Both the position numbers and the translations under genes were made by a program. A stretch of 64,000 nt of DNA from assembly GCF_900130065.1 (NCBI RefSeq), contig NZ_FQXV01000007.1, forward strand, positions 1 to 64,000. Reading direction: 5' to 3'. This stretch comes from Sporobacter termitidis DSM 10068. GTDB taxonomy: Bacteria; Bacillota; Clostridia; Oscillospirales; Oscillospiraceae. Positions 24,979 through 33,220 of the stretch are shown in pieces; position 1 is the first letter of the stretch, and the number at the start of each line of letters is the position of its first letter. The notes under the pieces are model-generated. The model was not told the DNA's origin, did not search any database, and saw nothing but the letters and a program-made list of their open reading frames with translations.

Positions 24979-26016
24979 TTATCTCCTGCCGCCGCCTCCG
25001 CCGCCGAAGCCGCCCCCTCCATGGCCCATACCGCCGCCTCCGCCGAAGCCGCCGAAGCCACCGCCACCGCCGCCTCCAAATCCACCGAAACCGCCGAAGC
25101 CTCCGCCGCCGCCCCGGCCGCTCCTGCCGCCGCCGCCGGGACCGCCGCCCCGGGGTCCGCCAAAGCCGCCGGGACCACCGGGACCGCCGGGGCCTCTTGG
25201 CCCACGCCAGCCGGGACCGCCAGGACCGTACCACCAGGAGCGGTGCGGACCGAACCAGATAAACCAGGGATAATACGTCGGGATCGGCATGCCCAGGTGC
25301 GTGTAGTACGCCCTGTAGCGGCGCCTGTCCGCAGTGACTGCCACAATGAAAACGAAGACGATGACGACAATGATCAGTATCCAGATAAAGAGGCTGCCGA
25401 ACAAGGAGGTTTCATAATACCCGCCGTTGTAATAACCGCCATTGTAGCCGCCGTTATTATAGTTGCCGTTGTTGTAGCTGCCGCCGTTATTGCCGGTAAC
25501 GGCCGGGGCGCCGTTGTCGACGTTATAGTTATCGGCATACCAGGTAAACAGCGCCTCCAGCATCTTTGACGTCGCCGTTTCATACTGGCCCTTGTCGTAA
25601 TCCGGGTAAAAATACTTCTCGAAATAGGAATTCACCATGCTGTCGGTGAATACGCCGGAGATGCCGGGGCCGACCGTCAGCCAGCACTTGTTTTCCTCGG
25701 TCGCCAGAAGGAGCAGCATGCCGTTGTTGGCCGTCTTGCTGCCGACGCCCCAGTCGTTGAAGAGCTTCATGGCGTATTCGTCGGCGTACATGCCGTCCAG
25801 ATACTGGACGGTGACGACAACGATCTGGGCGCCGTCGCACTTCTGCTCCAGGCCGGCGTTCGAGGAAATGATCTTTTGCTCAATAGAGTCCGACAGCACG
25901 TTGGCGTCGTCGGCCACATAATATTCCTTGCTCTGCGCGACGACCGCCAGCGCGGAGGTCGCCAGAGAGACGGCAAGAACCAGGAGAACCGCCAATGATA
26001 TGAGACGTTTTTTCAA
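24979..26016 (-). CDS. TPM-domain membrane protein with Gly-rich tail
   Basis: A 345-residue exported protein. Residues 1-25 form a signal peptide, about 30-165 a TPM domain (YgcG/TLP18.3/Psb32/MOLO-1 family: D-D-A-N-V-L-S, then N-N-G-M-L-L-L-L), followed by an Asn/Gly/Tyr linker of N-G-G-Y repeats, a membrane segment at about 210-230 and a tail of about 80 residues rich in Gly, Arg and Pro. TPM domains are extracytoplasmic and in some cases act as acid phosphatases or in protein repair. Such proteins often accompany LemA proteins, as here. The TTG start follows GGAGG and overlaps the end of the LemA-like gene region. The tail codons are strongly biased to Gly. Confidence 0.85.
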   Translation of the reverse strand: MKKRLISLAVLLVLAVSLATSALAVVAQSKEYYVADDANVLSDSIEQKIISSNAGLEQKCDGAQIVVVTVQYLDGMYADEYAMKLFNDWGVGSKTANNGMLLLLATEENKCWLTVGPGISGVFTDSMVNSYFEKYFYPDYDKGQYETATSKMLEALFTWYADNYNVDNGAPAVTGNNGGSYNNGNYNNGGYNGGYYNGGYYETSLFGSLFIWILIIVVIVFVFIVAVTADRRRYRAYYTHLGMPIPTYYPWFIWFGPHRSWWYGPGGPGWRGPRGPGGPGGPGGFGGPRGGGPGGGGRSGRGGGGGFGGFGGFGGGGGGGFGGFGGGGGMGHGGGGFGGGGGGRR

Positions 26017-26019
26017 CTG

Positions 26020-26589
26020 TTAACCCTCCGCCCCGAAATAGTCGGGGTACTGCACAAAGGCCAGATTTTTCAGAATATTGACAGGGAAGCCGCGCAGCTT
26101 GTTCCGCAGCGCTTCGACCTGACTGTTATAGGCGCTTTTGCCGATGACGCTCTGCGCGCCGTCCAGCGTCCCGGCGTAGCTGGCGGCCGAGGCCTTTTCA
26201 TTGTCCTTCAGCTCGCGCTGCGCGAGAGCCGCGTTCAGCTTTACATACGCCGCCTGCATTTTTTCGTTGGCGGCGTATTTTTCGGGGATGGTCCCCGCGT
26301 CGGCGAGCTCGTGCTGGGCGCTCCTGAGCGCGTCCGTCATGTCCTTGAGCTCGGGATAATTCGAGGCGACCGATACGAGGCCGAGGGCGGCCGGGTTCCT
26401 TTTGTCCAGCTGAGACTGGATGCTCGGCTGCGTATATTTCTCGTCCTTCAGGTACACGCCGCTATAAAACTGCGCTTCGATTTTCGCCGTCTCGCCGCCC
26501 ACGCTGCGGTGGACGCCGAAGAGCGTGCCAAGCACGACGACGATCAGCGCGATCAGCGCGGCGGTGGACCGTCTTTTGAATATCGCCAT
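26020..26589 (-). CDS. LemA-like membrane protein
   Basis: A 189-residue protein with one N-terminal membrane anchor (about 9-26) and an extracytoplasmic helical domain. The C-terminal part (Y-N-S-Q-V-E-A-L-R-N-K-L-R, then F-P-V-N-I-L) matches the LemA pattern. LemA proteins are four-helix membrane proteins of unsettled role that often sit next to TPM proteins. The start lies 2 bases after the TelA stop and the TPM gene starts 3 bases after its own stop, so translation is coupled through all three. Confidence 0.72.
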   Translation of the reverse strand: MAIFKRRSTAALIALIVVVLGTLFGVHRSVGGETAKIEAQFYSGVYLKDEKYTQPSIQSQLDKRNPAALGLVSVASNYPELKDMTDALRSAQHELADAGTIPEKYAANEKMQAAYVKLNAALAQRELKDNEKASAASYAGTLDGAQSVIGKSAYNSQVEALRNKLRGFPVNILKNLAFVQYPDYFGAEG

Positions 26590-26591
26590 AC

Positions 26592-27746
26592 TTATTTACG
26601 CAGCTCGAGCAGCTTCTGCTTGAGCTCGCCTTCGATGCGCCCGAGCTCGACCTCGGCCGCGCGGCGCTTGGCCGCGCCCTCCGTCTGGATGGTGCGCACC
26701 TCCTCCAGCGTTTCGATCAGCTTCTGGTTCGTCAGCTGCAGCGTTTCGATATCGGCCACGCCGCGCTCGGACTCCTTGGCGATCTCCACGGTGCCCGTCT
26801 TGAGCATCTCGGCGTTTTTCCTGAGCAGCTCGTTGGTCATATTCGTCACCTCGCGCTGGGCCTCCATCGCCTGCTGCGAGTGGTGCATCCCCAGCGCCAG
26901 CACCATCTGGCTCTTCCACAGCGGGATCGTGTTGACGATGGACGTCTGGATCTTCTCCACCATCAGGCTGTCGTTGTTCTGGATCAGGCGGATCTGCGGC
27001 GCCATCTGGATGGAGATGGTCCGCGTCAGCTCCAGGTCGTACAGCTTTTTTTCAAAGCGGTTGACCATGTTGGCATAGTCGTTGACGGCCTGGGCGTCCT
27101 CCGGCTTGCCGGATTCCTCGGCCTTTTTCTTCATGTCCGGCAGGATCACGTTGTTACATTCCCCCAGCTTCTCCTTGCCGGCCAGGATGTACATGGTCAG
27201 CTCCTTGAAGTAGGACTGGTTCATCTCGTACATCTTGTCCAGCATGGCCGCGTCCTTGAGGAGCGTGTACTGGTGCTTTTCGAGCATCTCGGCGATCTTG
27301 TCGACATTGATGGAGGCCTTGTCGTATTCCGCCTTGATGGTAGCGATTTTGTTCTCCACCTTCTTCCGCAGGCCGAAGAAGCCCTTTTTCTCCTCCTCGC
27401 CGTAGTTGAAGCCCTTCAGCTGCACCACGAGGTCCGTGAGCATGCCGCCCACCTCGCCCATATCCTTTGTACGGACGTTGTCCAGCGTGCTGCCCGAAAA
27501 GTCGGCGATATTTTTCTGGGACGCCGCGCCGTAGGTCAGAATGGCGTTCGTGTCCGTGATGTCGATCTTCTTTGAGAAATCGTGCACCATCTGCTGCTCG
27601 GCGTCGGTGAGCTGGCTGATGTCGAGCTTGGCGGCGGTGGCGTCGCGCCTCTGGATTTCGGCGGCGGGCGCGACCGCCGGCGCCTCGGGCGCGTCGTTGG
27701 TGCTCAGGGTCAGTGTGGGGGTGTAGCCGGTGGTGTTGTCAGTCAT
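26592..27746 (-). CDS. TelA/KlaA family toxic anion resistance protein
   Basis: A 384-residue mainly helical, cytoplasmic protein of the TelA family: D-F-S-x-K-I-D-I-T-D, Y-G-A-A-S-Q, then long alternating helices with M-A-P-Q-I-R-L-I-Q-N. A Pro/Ala-rich N-terminal stretch (about 10-35) precedes the domain. The family was named for tellurite resistance but more often acts in cell-envelope stress. The B. subtilis counterpart (yaaN) also pairs with xpaC. AAGGAAG precedes the ATG. It follows xpaC by 15 bases. Confidence 0.88.
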   Translation of the reverse strand: MTDNTTGYTPTLTLSTNDAPEAPAVAPAAEIQRRDATAAKLDISQLTDAEQQMVHDFSKKIDITDTNAILTYGAASQKNIADFSGSTLDNVRTKDMGEVGGMLTDLVVQLKGFNYGEEEKKGFFGLRKKVENKIATIKAEYDKASINVDKIAEMLEKHQYTLLKDAAMLDKMYEMNQSYFKELTMYILAGKEKLGECNNVILPDMKKKAEESGKPEDAQAVNDYANMVNRFEKKLYDLELTRTISIQMAPQIRLIQNNDSLMVEKIQTSIVNTIPLWKSQMVLALGMHHSQQAMEAQREVTNMTNELLRKNAEMLKTGTVEIAKESERGVADIETLQLTNQKLIETLEEVRTIQTEGAAKRRAAEVELGRIEGELKQKLLELRK

Positions 27747-27761
27747 AGTAAATCTTCCTTC

Positions 27762-28403
27762 CTAAAAATCCTTGCCGGTCAGGCCTTCCCGCTTCAACAT
27801 ATTTTCGAGGACCACGATATCCGTTTCGATATCGAGCGCCTGATTTGCGAAAAGCGCGTCGAGCTGCTTTTTGTAGCCCGCCAGCGTTGTGTCCAATATA
27901 TCTTCGATGCGGCGCATCGTGCCGGTGATGTTCTCGCCCGCCGCGCCGATATTGCCCATCCGGTCGTAGGCGTTGATGAGCTTTATGGTCGTGGGCAGAT
28001 AGAAATCGGCGAAGCGCTTGATCTGGCGGTAATCGTTGTGATCCTCGAGCAGGTCCTTGAAAATACGCTGCGTGACGTCCATCAGCTCGCCTATTTTCGC
28101 GCAGACCTCCTCATTTCTGATCGAGCCGCGCAGCCGCGCCATTTCCTCAACGGCCCTCCGCCCCTCGGCCAGCAGCGCGTCGTATTCCGCGTTGCCCGTC
28201 GACACGGGCTTTTCCGGCTCCTTGACGTACTCCGTTTTGCCGGGGAATAAAAGCGACAATATGGCGTAAGCGCCGACGGCGCAGACGATCAGGAGCACAT
28301 AATCCGTCAGCCGGAGCAGCGGGAAAAACAGACAGTACAGAAGCCAGACGCCGGCAAAGCCGTAAATGGGCACCGGCGATTTTTTTCTTATTTCACGCGT
28401 CAT
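27762..28403 (-). CDS. XpaC-like (5-bromo-4-chloroindolyl phosphate hydrolysis family) protein
   Basis: A 213-residue protein with two N-terminal membrane segments (about 13-32 and 35-53) and a cytoplasmic helical domain containing R-F-A-D-F-Y-L-P-T-T-I-K-L and a long C-terminal coiled region. This is the XpaC family, named after a plate phenotype; no enzymatic residues are evident. It is the first gene of the xpaC-telA-lemA-TPM block behind a strong promoter. Confidence 0.85.
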   Translation of the reverse strand: MTREIRKKSPVPIYGFAGVWLLYCLFFPLLRLTDYVLLIVCAVGAYAILSLLFPGKTEYVKEPEKPVSTGNAEYDALLAEGRRAVEEMARLRGSIRNEEVCAKIGELMDVTQRIFKDLLEDHNDYRQIKRFADFYLPTTIKLINAYDRMGNIGAAGENITGTMRRIEDILDTTLAGYKKQLDALFANQALDIETDIVVLENMLKREGLTGKDF

Positions 28404-28457
28404 TTGTCATGCTCCGTTCTCCATTGTTCCGATCCTATAAATGGCAGTGTCAAAATT

Positions 28458-28486
28458 ATTGTATGCCCAGCATACCACCGTGTCAA
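28458..28486 (-). promoter_or_regulatory. Promoter of the xpaC-telA block
   Basis: On the minus strand: TTGACA, 17 bases, TACAAT, about 50 bases before the start codon. Confidence 0.75.
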
Positions 28487-28577
28487 GAAGCATCTGCTTT
28501 TACCCTTCAAGCGTTCTGCTTGACATCGTTTGAGCAGATAGATATATTATATCATTATAACAAATATGTATGAAAAG

Positions 28578-28625
28578 CACTTCGGGGCCGCACCGGGCAT
28601 AAGCCCGGAAGCAGCCCCTATATGA
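28578..28625. other. Two-tier hairpin in the xpaC-rpe gap
   Basis: GGGGC/GCCCC encloses CCGGGC-ATAA-GCCCGG with asymmetric internal loops (CGCA and AAGCA). It sits downstream of a possible plus-strand promoter (TTGACA at 28513, TATATT) and has no T-tract on the plus side. It could be part of an rpe leader; I cannot assign it. Nothing else was seen between 28404 and 28770. Confidence 0.3.
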
Positions 28626-28777
28626 AAGCGAGCGGCGCGCCAGCCGCCTAGTTAATTCTATGCCGGATACGGCAATACGTGAAAGATTTTACACCGCGGC
28701 CGCCGCCCTATGCGGCACAAGGTCTAAAAAGCCCGGAGTCCCTCATCCGTCACGGCTTCGCCGCGCCGCCTTTCTCT

Positions 28778-28885
28778 ATGGGAAGGCTTTGTGGCAGGAT
28801 ATCCAATGACGGGTCCGGGGAGGAGCCCCGTTCTCCCGTGGGGATATGGGCGCAGCCCCATTCCTTTATTGGGTGGGCGGGAACA
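28778..28885 (+). repeat. GC-rich intergenic repeat before rpe
   Basis: GGGTCCGGGGAGGAGCCCC, ATGGGCGCAGCCCCAT and the tail TATTGGGTGGGCGGG. Plus-orientation copy of the GGGCGGGTGGG family. Confidence 0.6.
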
Positions 28886-28906
28886 ATATACAAAGGAATG
28901 ATACTC

Positions 28907-29557
28907 TTGATCAAAATCGCGCCATCCATCCTGTCGGCGGACTTTACGCGCCTCGGCGAGGAGATCGCCAGCATCCGCGACGCCGAGTACCTGCATTTTG
29001 ACGTGATGGACGGCATCTTTGTTCCGAATATATCGGTCGGTATCCCGGTGCTGGAAGCCGTGCGGAAATTTACGGACATGACGCTGGACGTCCACCTGAT
29101 GATCACCGAGCCGGTGCGGTACGTGAAAAATTTCATTGACGCGGGCGCCGACATCGTCGTCATCCACGTGGAGGCCGACACGCCGGAAAGAACGGCGGAA
29201 GCGCTTAAGGTCATCCGGGCCAGCGGCAAAAGGGCCGGCCTGTCTCTCAAGCCTAAAACGCCGGTGGACGCCGTTTTACCATATCTGGACCTGCTGGACC
29301 TCATCCTCGTCATGACCGTCGAGCCCGGGTTCGGCGGTCAGAAATTCATGGCCGATCAGTTGGACAAGGTCCGGTATCTGCGCGCGCGCATCGACGAGCG
29401 CGGCCTGGGCTGCGAGATCGAGGTCGACGGCGGCATCAACCCGGAAACGGCAAAGCTCTGCGTGGACGCGGGGGTCGATGTGCTGGTGGCCGGCAGCGCC
29501 GTTTTCGGCGCGGGGGACCGGACCGGCGTCATCAGGCGGCTCCGGTGCCTTTCCTGA
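28907..29557 (+). CDS. rpe: Ribulose-phosphate 3-epimerase
   Basis: A 216-residue TIM-barrel epimerase that interconverts ribulose-5-P and xylulose-5-P. Motifs: A-P-S-I-L-S-A-D-F at the N terminus, H-F-D-V-M-D-G near residue 33, D-V-H-L-M-I near 66, V-E-P-G-F-G-G-Q near 140 and E-V-D-G-G-I-N near 173. All metal and proton-transfer residues are present. I start at the TTG that lies 9 bases after AAAGGA; the ATG three codons upstream abuts that site. recR follows at 30 bases. Confidence 0.93.
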   Translation: MIKIAPSILSADFTRLGEEIASIRDAEYLHFDVMDGIFVPNISVGIPVLEAVRKFTDMTLDVHLMITEPVRYVKNFIDAGADIVVIHVEADTPERTAEALKVIRASGKRAGLSLKPKTPVDAVLPYLDLLDLILVMTVEPGFGGQKFMADQLDKVRYLRARIDERGLGCEIEVDGGINPETAKLCVDAGVDVLVAGSAVFGAGDRTGVIRRLRCLS

Positions 29558-29587
29558 TAACATCGCATTTTTGAAAGGACCGACACT

Positions 29588-30187
29588 ATGAATTTTTTCC
29601 CCTCCGCGCTGGAAGTACTCGTTGAAAAATTCGCGTCCCTGCCCGGCATCGGCCAAAAATCGGCCCAGCGGCTGGCCTTTCACATCCTGGCTCTGCCCGA
29701 TGGGGACGCCGAAGCGTTCGCGGACGCGATTCTGGACGCCAAGCGCAACGTGCACTGCTGCAGCGTCTGCCAGAACCTGACGGACGGCGACGTCTGCGCC
29801 ATCTGCGGCAGCCCGCGCCGGGACGAGCGCACCGTGTGCGTCGTCTCGGACCCGAAGACGGTGATGGCCATCGAGCGGTCGCATGAATACAACGGACATT
29901 ACCACGTCCTCCACGGCGTCATTTCCCCGCTCAATCACATCGGGCCGGACGACATCAAAATCAAGGAGCTTGTCAGCCGCGTCGCCGGCGGGAGCATCGA
30001 GGAGGTCATCATGGCCACGAACCCCGACACCGAGGGCGAAACGACGGCCAAGTACATCTCCCGCCTTTTAAAACCCTTCGGCGTGAAAATCACCCGGCTG
30101 GCCTACGGCATCCCCGTCGGCCTGAACCTCGAATTCGCCGACGACGCCACGCTCATGCGCGCCCTGGAAGGACGGCAGGAGCTGTAA
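29588..30187 (+). CDS. recR: Recombination mediator RecR
   Basis: A 199-residue protein. The N-terminal helix-hairpin-helix contains L-P-G-I-G-Q-K-S-A-Q-R. A C4 zinc finger (C-C-S-V-C-Q-N then C-A-I-C-G) is near 58-73. A TOPRIM domain and a C-terminal Walker-B-like part (Y-G-I-P-V-G) follow. With RecF/RecO it loads RecA at gaps. AAAGGA precedes the ATG. No dnaX or YbaB gene precedes it here, unlike the common arrangement; rpe does. Confidence 0.95.
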   Translation: MNFFPSALEVLVEKFASLPGIGQKSAQRLAFHILALPDGDAEAFADAILDAKRNVHCCSVCQNLTDGDVCAICGSPRRDERTVCVVSDPKTVMAIERSHEYNGHYHVLHGVISPLNHIGPDDIKIKELVSRVAGGSIEEVIMATNPDTEGETTAKYISRLLKPFGVKITRLAYGIPVGLNLEFADDATLMRALEGRQEL

Positions 30188-30236
30188 ATCCGCGGGCCCG
30201 GCGGGGCCGCAATGCTGCCGGGACCTCCGGTCTGAA

Positions 30237-30271
30237 TGACGCGCCTTTATCTCGGCGCGTCATTTTTATTT
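30237..30271 (+). terminator. recR terminator
   Basis: GACGCGCC / GGCGCGTC stem followed by ATTTTTATTT. The -35 of the rnj promoter begins in its T-tract. Confidence 0.85.
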
Positions 30272-30299
30272 GACAAACGTACAAGTTTCATAATATAAT
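30270..30299 (+). promoter_or_regulatory. Promoter of rnj with a long leader
   Basis: TTGACA, 18 bases, TATAAT. The start codon of rnj is about 310 bases downstream. A second TATAAT (near 30386) without a good -35 lies inside the leader. Confidence 0.75.
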
Positions 30300-30305
30300 A
30301 CATAA

Positions 30306-30618
30306 AACTAGGTATAATTTTCCCTACCGGCATTTTACTGAAGCGCCGGAAAAGGTTTGACCATCATAAAACCTGAAATTCCGGGTATAATAGCAATTAA
30401 GTAACTTTTACGGCTTTCCCGAGATTTTTCGCCGGCGGCGAGCTTACGGCATTATGTACAGCAGTACTTTTTATAAACCGAACTTAAAAACGTCAGGTCA
30501 GAGGAGTTAGACTGTCGAGGCGATTCAGGGCCGAGACCATGGATTCCTATGGGCTCTTGTTTTTGTATGTTCGCGAACCTACATAACGCAAATATAACTT
30601 AAGGAGAACTATTATTTC
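30306..30618 (+). promoter_or_regulatory. Long 5' leader of rnj with an attenuator-like hairpin
   Basis: About 310 non-coding bases between promoter and gene. The hairpin GAGACCAT / ATGGGCTC near 30535-30558 is followed by TTGTTTTTG, as in an attenuator, then a TATGTTCGCGAACCTACATA stem-loop. I could not match a known riboswitch. In Bacilli RNase genes are often self-regulated through long leaders, so the same may apply here. Confidence 0.45.
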
Positions 30619-32277
30619 ATGGCAGAAAAACTGAAAATCATCTCTCTTGGCGGCCTCAATGAGATCGGCAAGAATCTTACCGTCTACGAATTTGGAGGCG
30701 ATATCCTCGTTGTGGACTGCGGACTCGGCTTTCCCGATGACGAGATGTACGGGGTGGATATTGTCATTCCCGATTTCACTTATCTTGTAAAAAACAAGAA
30801 CAAGGTCCGGGCCATTGTCTTAACGCACGGGCACGAGGACCATATCGGCGGCATGCCTTACATCCTCAAAGAGCTGAATGTACCTGTCTACGCCACGCCC
30901 CTGACGGCCGGCCTTGTGCAGCTGAAGCTTGCGGAGCACGGCCTTCTGGAGACGTCGACGATCAACACCCTCAACCCGGGAGAATCGTTCAAGGTCGGCT
31001 GCTTTAAGGTGGAATTCGTCCACATCAACCACTCCATCCCCGGCGCCGTGGCCCTGGCGATCAAAACGCCCGTTGGCATGATCGTCCACACCGGCGACTA
31101 CAAGATCGACACGACGCCGATCTCCGGCAGCATGATCGATCTGGCCCGCCTCGGCGAGCTGGGCAACAGGGGCGTTCTGGCCCTTCTGCAGGACTCGACG
31201 AATGTGGAGCGGCCCGGCTATTCCATGTCCGAGCGCAAGGTCGGCGAGCGGTTTGACGAGCTCTTCCGGGGCTGCACGTCCCGCATCCTTGTCACCACGT
31301 TTGCCTCCAACGTCCACCGCATTCAGCAGATTATCAACTGCGCCGCCAAATACGGGCGCCGCGTGGCGGTGACCGGCCGGAGCATGGAAAACATCATCAA
31401 GGTCGCCACGGAGCTCGGCTGCATGGAGATACCCAAGGGCGTCTTCATGGAGCTCAATCAGATCAAGGGCATGCCCGCCGAAAAGATCGTTATCATCACC
31501 ACCGGCAGCCAGGGCGAAACGATGAGCGCCCTCTACCGCATGGCCTTTTCCGACCATAGGCAGGTGGAGATCAAGCCCGGCGACAAGGTCATCATCTCCG
31601 CCTCCGCCATCCCCGGCAACGAAAAGGGCGTCAGCCGCGTTATCGACGAGCTGTTCCGCCGCGGCGCCGAGGTCTTTTACGACAAATATTCCGACCTCCA
31701 CGTCTCCGGCCACGCCTACCAGGAGGAGCTGAAGATGATGATGGCTCTCACAAAGCCGAAATTCTTCATTCCGCTCCACGGTGAGTACCGCCATCTCATG
31801 ACGCACTCAAAGCTCGCCCTCCAGATGGGCATCGAGCCGAAAAACATCGTCATCTCCGACATTGGCCAGGTCATCGAGCTCACAGGCCGGAGCATCAAGC
31901 GCAACGGCAGCGTCCCGTCCGGCAAGGTGTTCGTGGACGGCACCGGCGTCGGCGACGTGGGCGCCGTGGTCCTCCGGGACAGAAAGCATCTGGCCCAGGA
32001 CGGCATGCTCGTCATTATCGTCAACATCTCCAGCGAGGACGGCAGCCTTGTCTCGGGGCCCGATATCATCACCAGGGGCTTCATCTACGTCAAGGAATCC
32101 GAGGATATGATGCGCGAGCTCAAGGACATCACCATCAAGGCCCTCGGCGGCTGCGCCGGCTCGAACATCACGGATTTTGCCACCATGAAGAGCGCCGTCA
32201 AGTCGGAGCTGTCCAACTACCTGTACAAAAAGACCAAGCGCAACCCGATGATTTTGCCGGTAATCACGGAAATCTAG
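30619..32277 (+). CDS. rnj: Ribonuclease J
   Basis: A 552-residue metallo-beta-lactamase/beta-CASP nuclease. The metal site H-G-H-E-D-H is near residue 74, H-I-N-H-S-I-P-G near 140 and D-S-T-N (L-Q-D-S-T-N-V) near 190. The beta-CASP domain contains F-A-S-N-V-H-R, and H-V-S-G-H-A is followed by the C-terminal domain. It performs 5'-exonucleolytic and endonucleolytic RNA decay and maturation. AAGGAG precedes the ATG by 12 bases. Confidence 0.95.
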   Translation: MAEKLKIISLGGLNEIGKNLTVYEFGGDILVVDCGLGFPDDEMYGVDIVIPDFTYLVKNKNKVRAIVLTHGHEDHIGGMPYILKELNVPVYATPLTAGLVQLKLAEHGLLETSTINTLNPGESFKVGCFKVEFVHINHSIPGAVALAIKTPVGMIVHTGDYKIDTTPISGSMIDLARLGELGNRGVLALLQDSTNVERPGYSMSERKVGERFDELFRGCTSRILVTTFASNVHRIQQIINCAAKYGRRVAVTGRSMENIIKVATELGCMEIPKGVFMELNQIKGMPAEKIVIITTGSQGETMSALYRMAFSDHRQVEIKPGDKVIISASAIPGNEKGVSRVIDELFRRGAEVFYDKYSDLHVSGHAYQEELKMMMALTKPKFFIPLHGEYRHLMTHSKLALQMGIEPKNIVISDIGQVIELTGRSIKRNGSVPSGKVFVDGTGVGDVGAVVLRDRKHLAQDGMLVIIVNISSEDGSLVSGPDIITRGFIYVKESEDMMRELKDITIKALGGCAGSNITDFATMKSAVKSELSNYLYKKTKRNPMILPVITEI

Positions 32278-32299
32278 CGGAATCCCCCTCAAATGCCTC

Positions 32300-32326
32300 A
32301 TTCCCCCGCCTCGGCGGGGGAATATT
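32300..32326 (+). terminator. Hairpin after rnj
   Basis: ATTCCCCCGCC / GGCGGGGGAAT with a 2-base gap. The tract after it is ATTAAAATTA, so termination may be partial. Confidence 0.5.
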
Positions 32327-32352
32327 AAAATTATATCCGGAGTCCTGCAGAT

Positions 32353-32685
32353 ATGAACATACAGATTTTCGGGAAGTCGAAATGCTTCGACACCAAAAAG
32401 GCCGAGCGGTATTTTAAGGAGCGGCGCGTCAAGTACCAGAGCATCGACCTCATTAAATACGGCATGAGCCGGGGCGAGTTCCAAAGCGTCAAGTCCGCCG
32501 TCGGCCTGGACGCCATGACGGACCTCAACGCCAGGGACGCCGAGATATTAAAGTATCTTGCCGGCGACGCGGCCAAGGAGGAAAAGCTCCTGGAAAACCC
32601 GCAGTTTATCAAGACCCCCATCGTAAGAAACGGCAAAAAGGCCACCGTCGGGTACTGCCCGGACGTGTGGAAGGATTGGGACTAA
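32353..32685 (+). CDS. ArsC/Spx-family thioredoxin-fold protein
   Basis: A 110-residue protein of the ArsC/Spx/YffB family. A single redox Cys lies in S-K-C-F-D-T-K-K-A near residue 11, and R-x3-Y-Q-S-I-D-L follows as in the family. K-T-P-I-V-R-N-G-K-K matches the C-terminal cis-Pro loop. It lacks the C-x-x-C of Spx proper, so it is a single-Cys reductase-like protein. The exact role (arsenate, regulator or other) is open. It follows rnj by 75 bases. Confidence 0.8.
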   Translation: MNIQIFGKSKCFDTKKAERYFKERRVKYQSIDLIKYGMSRGEFQSVKSAVGLDAMTDLNARDAEILKYLAGDAAKEEKLLENPQFIKTPIVRNGKKATVGYCPDVWKDWD

Positions 32686-32810
32686 AGATGCGGGCATTTT
32701 CTGCGGAAAATGCGTCGCCTGCGGCTCCAGCCGCATCTTCCAGGGGGAACCAGTTCCCCCTGGATACGAGCCTTCGGCTCGATACCCCCTCCGGCCTCCG
32801 GCGGGATTGG

Positions 32811-32850
32811 AAACCCCCGCTCATAACAGGAGCGGGGGTTTGTTTGTCTT
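32811..32850 (+). terminator. Terminator after the ArsC/Spx gene
   Basis: AAACCCCCGCTC / GAGCGGGGGTTT stem then TGTTTGTC. Preceded by a run of smaller hairpins (CAGGGGGAACCAGTTCCCCCTG at 32742). Confidence 0.8.
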
Positions 32851-32924
32851 GCCCTCGGGTCCGGCGTGCTGTAAAATATGGTTATACTTCTAAATACTGC
32901 CTCGGGACAGCTTGGGGGATATTT

Positions 32925-33217
32925 ATGGGCGATACGGATATTGTACGGGATTACTATGAAGCGTACGACGAGTGGGGGCGCTTTGAGCGGCACAGCGTGG
33001 AGTTTGAAATCAACCGGCGTTTTATTAACAGATACATAAAAAGCGGCATCTCTTAAGCAGCGAGAGCATCCTGTCACTGAGAGAAAAAGAGCTTGCCGCC
33101 GAGCCCGAGGAGGTTTTCCGCGCCTGGCTGGACCTTGCCGAGCAGGTCTGCGAGCGCGAGGAATTTCTCAGCATGGCGTCGCATCTTCTGTATATCGGAG
33201 AAAGAACGGTGACTTAG
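32925..33217 (+). pseudogene. Decayed SAM-dependent methyltransferase
   Basis: Two ends of one class I methyltransferase remain. The first 43 codons (from the ATG after GGGGGAT) read D-Y-Y-E-A-Y-D-E-W-G-R-F-E-R-H and R-F-I-N-R-Y-I, the usual N terminus, then stop at 33054-33056. In another frame, codons up to the TAG at 33215 read E-V-F-R-A-W-L-D-L-A-E-Q-V-C-E-R-E-E-F and H-L-L-Y-I-G, the usual C terminus. The whole SAM-binding core between them (roughly 150-170 residues) is missing, so an internal deletion with frame loss removed it. The remnant cannot be functional. The next gene starts 3 bases after the ancient stop, which suggests they once formed an operon. Confidence 0.75.
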
Positions 33218-33220
33218 TCT

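Noticed and set aside
25021-25569. Ala/Thr-rich plus-strand frame opposite the Gly-rich TPM tail
   Set aside because: An artefact of the Gly-codon repeat read in reverse; no start signals.
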